Of a stretch of 64,000 nt of DNA, positions 61,128-64,000 are shown in pieces (within the stretch, counting starts at the first letter, position 1; the number at the start of each line of letters is the position of its first letter). The notes below the pieces were generated by a model. That model did no database searches. It saw only the letters and a list, made by a program, of their open reading frames with translations, and had not been told where the DNA came from. The stretch is from assembly GCF_002865645.1 (NCBI RefSeq), contig NW_020194619.1, forward strand, positions 1,214,442-1,278,441, given 5' to 3'. Source of the DNA: Hyaloscypha bicolor E (Eukaryota; Ascomycota; Leotiomycetes; Helotiales; Hyaloscyphaceae). The translations under genes were made by a program, and so were the position numbers.

Positions 61128-61454
61128 TAATAGGTATATATAATAATATATAAATAGATATTAGATATTATAGATCTAGTTTCCTATTTTAGGTAAAGCT
61201 TATAATCGGAATTATATAAGTAATTAGAATTATATAGATTATATGAAATTATATTTCCTAGTTAAGTAAAGTACTTTATAGGCTTAGCTAAATACTAGGA
61301 AATATATATAGAAATGCTCCTAGCTTTAGAAAAGGGTATTAATTAGTTTTTTATTAGAATTAACTCTTGGAATTAGTTATATTTATAAGTATTACTCTAT
61401 AGCTTACTTACTTTAATTACTTATATATTACTCTACTATTATATACCTTATATT
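61128..61454 (+). repeat. Gypsy E 3' LTR
   Basis: 327 bp, preceded by a purine-rich AGGGCCCAGAGAAGAAA tract, suitable as a polypurine primer. Confidence 0.7.
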
Positions 61455-62718
61455 ATTTATTACTAGAGTTTTAGGAATAGGCTTTATATAAGAAGTGCCT
61501 TCTAAACTTAGCTTATTTATATCTTTATTAGCTTTCTTAAATATCTAGTTTTTCTTTTTATAATAAGCTCGAATTTACTAGTTATTTATAATATAATATT
61601 ATATAAACTCTATAATATAAATAGCCGGATTATTATAGTATATAGCTATAGCTTCTTAAAGCTTCTAAATAAGCTTATTATTTAGATTATTTTTAAGGTT
61701 TTATAAATTAATATTTCCGTTTATTATATATTTTAGGAATAAGATATAGAATTCCTAAAAAGTCTAGCCTTTTTTTATAAATAGCTTCTTAAAAGCTTAC
61801 TAAATATTATACTTTTTATTTAGATTATTATATAATTTTTTTTAGATAAGTATATAGTTCTTTAATAGTCTTATATATATATTAATTATCTTAGTTTAGG
61901 TAAGAAAAAATTAGTATAAGAATATAATTACTTATATAGCCAGAAATATAAATAATTTTAAAATTCTCTATTTAGTAAGTATTAGAATTACTATAGAGCT
62001 TATTCTTAATCTAAATTAACTAATTATTAAAGATAATACTATTTTTAGTTATATTTTTAAAAATAGAAAAATTAGGAAATTTAAGTAAATATTTATTTTC
62101 TGAAATAAAAGAAATAGTTATTTCTATAAGTTATATAATAAACTTCTTAATAATAGCTTTATTATTTTATAAGACTTATTTAATTTCTTTTAGCTAATTA
62201 TAATAATTCTTACTATAGGTAAGAATATTATATATTTTTAGAATTAGTTTAATAATTTTCTTATATAAAGCTTCTAGGCTTTAAAATAATTCTTAGAAGT
62301 TTGCCTTTAATAAGGCAGGTTTCTTTTCTTTTTTAGTTCTCTAAAAGAAAGTATTTTTCCTATTATAAGTATTAATAAAATATTTGAATTTCTTAAAAGA
62401 CTTAATAAGAAACTCTAGTTTACTTTCTAGTAATATACTAGTAGTATTTTATACTATAGCTTCTTTTAACTTACCTAGTTATTCTGGAACTTACTTTCTT
62501 ATAAGTCTTTATTTAGTAATAAGATTACTAGCTTATTTATTTACCTAGCTAGTCTAGGGCTTTTTTACCTAGTTATTCTAGGGCTTTCTTTTATTCTAAT
62601 ATTAGTTAACTAATATAAGAATAATTATAGTATATTATATTTATACTTATTAAAAACTAATTAGATAAGTATTATTTAAATTCTCTATAGGATTAAGAAA
62701 TAAGTAAGCTTTAAATTA
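61455..62718 (-). pseudogene. Gypsy A1 gag part, RIP-inactivated
   Basis: Resumes the A1 text after Gypsy E (ATTACTAGAGTTTTAGGAAT...) and runs to the A1 right LTR, parallel to A2 51035-52287. No intact frame remains. Confidence 0.6.
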
Positions 62719-62998
62719 TATTATAAGTATAAGATCTAGGACCTAGGAAATATAATTAGATTATTTCTATTTTAATAATTTAAAGCTAAAGAGAGAAAAG
62801 GGTTTTAAAAAAGCCTTAAATCTAAATAATTATAAGCTATATATAGACTTATATACTAGCTTAAACTCGGGGTTATATATAATAATTAGGTAACTATAAA
62901 TACCTTATTTAGATACTAGATATCTTTCTTAAATACTAGATATTTCTCTAGTTCTAGCCTAATTCTTACTAGTATTATATATTATAATAACTATAATA
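62719..62998 (-). repeat. Gypsy A1 right (5') LTR
   Basis: 280 bp. It includes a 19-bp internal duplication around TTTCTTAAATACTAGATAT that is also present in the split left LTR of A1 but absent from A2. Confidence 0.75.
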
Positions 62999-63404
62999 GT
63001 ATTTAAGAAAATAATAATAAAAATTTAAAAGCTTTAAATTAGATATTAAATTATAAATACTTTAAATATCTAAAATAATTCTAATATTATTAATATTTAT
63101 AAACTTTTTTTAAATTCAAATATTTTTATATAATATAAAAGAAATATTAGTTAATCTAATAATTAAAATAGGCTATATAAGCTAGTAGCTATTAATAAAA
63201 AGAAATATATACTAATTCTATTATATAGTAATATTATTTTTTATTTAATTTTTATAAAGCCTTTTTATATAAGAAATATTAAAGTTATTATTAATAGCTT
63301 TAAACCTAAAACTATTTCTGAATTTTATAATAAAACTAAAAGTAATATAAATATAATTTCTTTTATTATTTCTATTATTTTACTAAAATATAATAGAAAA
63401 TACT
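62999..63404 (+). pseudogene. Fragment of a second Copia C, pol region
   Basis: About 400 bp collinear with Copia C 47868-48265 (GTATTTAAGAAAATAATAAT..., then GCTTTAAATTAGATATTAAA...). It is more AT-rich than C, so it is an older or more heavily RIPped copy. It is cut on the left by the Gypsy A1 LTR and on the right by the next LTR element. Confidence 0.65.
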
Positions 63405-64000
63405 TGTTATATTATTTGATATAGCTAGCTAATATAACTACCTTTATAGTTAGTTCCTGCCTATAAGGGCTATAAATTAATTAACTTCTATATATATTAA
63501 TATTTTACTATAATAAATAATAGTAATTATCTTATTATCTATTTAATAACTCGACTAGAGACCCTCGGTAGACCCGAGCCCGTTTTCTGCTATCTAAACC
63601 CATCCAAAACCGTTTAATTAAGTTATTATTAACTATTATTCGTCTAGCCTATCTGTAACTAGAAGTACTTAATAATAATATAATTATTATTAGATAACTT
63701 TATTAAGCTCGTATACTAGTTATATAGCTTCCGAGTAATAAAATATAAATATACTAAGAGAATAAAAGTTATTAATAATATTATTAATAAACTTATTATT
63801 ATATATCCTTACCTCTCGGCTATATAATATACTTTAGAGGGCCGCTATAGTTATTTCTTGTTTATAGACCCAATTATATATATTTCTCTACCGACTGACC
63901 TATACCTATCTAATTAGGTAATTAATAGATCGAAATTAGGAGAGGTAATACGAAGATTTAGTATATTCTATAATAAATATCTACCAGATATTTTATAGGC
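63405..64000 (+). mobile_element. Start of another LTR retrotransposon, cut by the window edge
   Basis: At 63405 a sequence beginning TGTTATATTATTTGATATAG and ending about 63548 in TTATCTATTTAATA has the TG...TA(CA) shape of an LTR and interrupts the Copia C fragment. The following part (ACTCGACTAGAGACCCTCGG...) is less RIPped. The rest of the element, its family and its second LTR lie outside the window. Confidence 0.45.

Larger units (their letters stand above)
54409..61454 (+). mobile_element. Ty3/Gypsy chromovirus-type retrotransposon E (7.0 kb), inserted in Gypsy A1
   Basis: LTRs of 327 bp at 54409-54735 and 61128-61454 both begin TAATAG and end CCTTATATT. The host sequence GCTTATTTATTACTAG (intact in A2 near 51035) is split so that ATTTA (5-7 bp, ambiguous) flanks both sides. 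Plus-strand order: gag with a knuckle remnant (about 55850-55910), RT (56700-57320), RNase H (57480-57900), integrase (58560-59250), chromodomain (59560-59720). All are RIP-broken. Confidence 0.78.
28685..62998 (-). mobile_element. Gypsy A1, oldest element of the nested stack
   Basis: Ty3/Gypsy element on the minus strand, bounded by two 280-bp LTRs: left 28685-28886 plus 37422-37499 (split by Copia D) and right 62719-62998. Both carry the same 19-bp internal duplication that A2 lacks. Its body survives in pieces at 37500-39992, 52549-54408 and 61455-62718, collinear with A2. Without inserts it is about 6.2 kb. Three elements entered it: D (28887-37416), A2 (39993-52548) and E (54409-61454). 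Its outer flanks do not read as one continuous sequence (see findings). Confidence 0.75.
11515..64000. other. AT-rich, RIP-degraded transposon block
   Basis: From about 11,515 to the window end the composition changes abruptly to AT-rich sequence with TA, TTA and TAT-rich words. Retrotransposon domains remain readable, but their frames are interrupted almost only by TAA/TAG, the products of CAA, CAG, CGA or TGG after C-to-T on either strand. Catalytic Asp/Glu codons are often changed to Asn/Lys. Paired LTRs differ mainly by C/T and G/A transitions. This is the signature of repeat-induced point mutation. Short unique pieces such as the MITE at 13598 and the Copia C leader at 44238-44760 keep more GC. 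Confidence 0.9.

Noticed and set aside
11515..64000. CRISPR array, tRNA or rRNA genes in the AT-rich block
   Set aside because: Direct repeats seen are LTRs, minisatellites or simple sequence; no cloverleaf or rRNA-like conserved stretch was found, and the organism is a fungus.
11515..64000. Mitochondrial DNA or a centromere as the explanation for the AT-richness
   Set aside because: The content is RIP-broken LTR elements with transition-only stops rather than mitochondrial genes. A centromeric position cannot be excluded but nothing in the window shows it.

Overview
The window comes from a filamentous ascomycete (Pezizomycotina) with a two-speed genome. Bases 1 to about 11,515 are balanced-composition, gene-bearing DNA. 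The genes have short fungal introns (46-88 bp; the clearest branch-like motif is CTAAC) and typically fungal families: a CFEM-domain GPI protein, an F-box protein, a THEM6-like thioesterase and a NACHT-ankyrin STAND protein. From about 11,515 to 64,000 the DNA becomes extremely AT-rich and consists of LTR retrotransposons crippled by repeat-induced point mutation (RIP, C-to-T on either strand). Their reading frames are broken mostly by TAA and TAG. The exact genus cannot be read from the sequence.

Gene region: the 5' end of an unknown minus-strand gene (1-109); an HD-domain phosphohydrolase fused to an N-terminal DNA-binding-like region (490-1713); an F-box protein (1982-2470); a stretch with only coding-like remnants (2471-4249); a CFEM GPI-anchored protein with one intron (4250-4833); a minus-strand THEM6-like hot-dog thioesterase with a GC-AG intron (5168-6275); and a six-exon NLR-type gene, Fungal_N-NACHT-ankyrin (7143-10958), the last gene before the repeat block. 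A little-mutated LTR fragment (11299-11369) marks the border.

Repeat region, left part (11.5-28.7 kb): a decayed minisatellite, a 680-bp inverted-repeat element, a well preserved 226-bp MITE with TA target duplications (13598-13823), a long minus-strand degenerate reading frame of unknown identity (about 17370-20050) and a minus-strand Ty3/Gypsy element with recognisable RT and integrase (about 22300-28684).

Repeat region, right part (28.7-63.4 kb): a nested stack that can be taken apart from LTR pairs and target-site duplications. Gypsy A1 (28685-62998, minus) has been invaded three times: by Copia D (28887-37416) inside its left LTR, by a second copy of itself, Gypsy A2 (39993-52548), and by chromodomain Gypsy E (54409-61454). 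A2 has in turn been invaded by Copia C (43934-50356). Removing the inserts leaves about 6.1-6.2 kb for each Gypsy A copy. To the right lie a fragment of a second Copia C and the start of another LTR element (63405 onwards).

No intact transposon protein is left. The most interesting unexplained items are two long RIP-broken reading frames I cannot assign (17.4-20.0 kb, and the post-pol part of Copia D at 35.4-37.2 kb), a palindrome shared by different retroelements, and the strongly unequal RIP damage between the two LTRs of Copia C.
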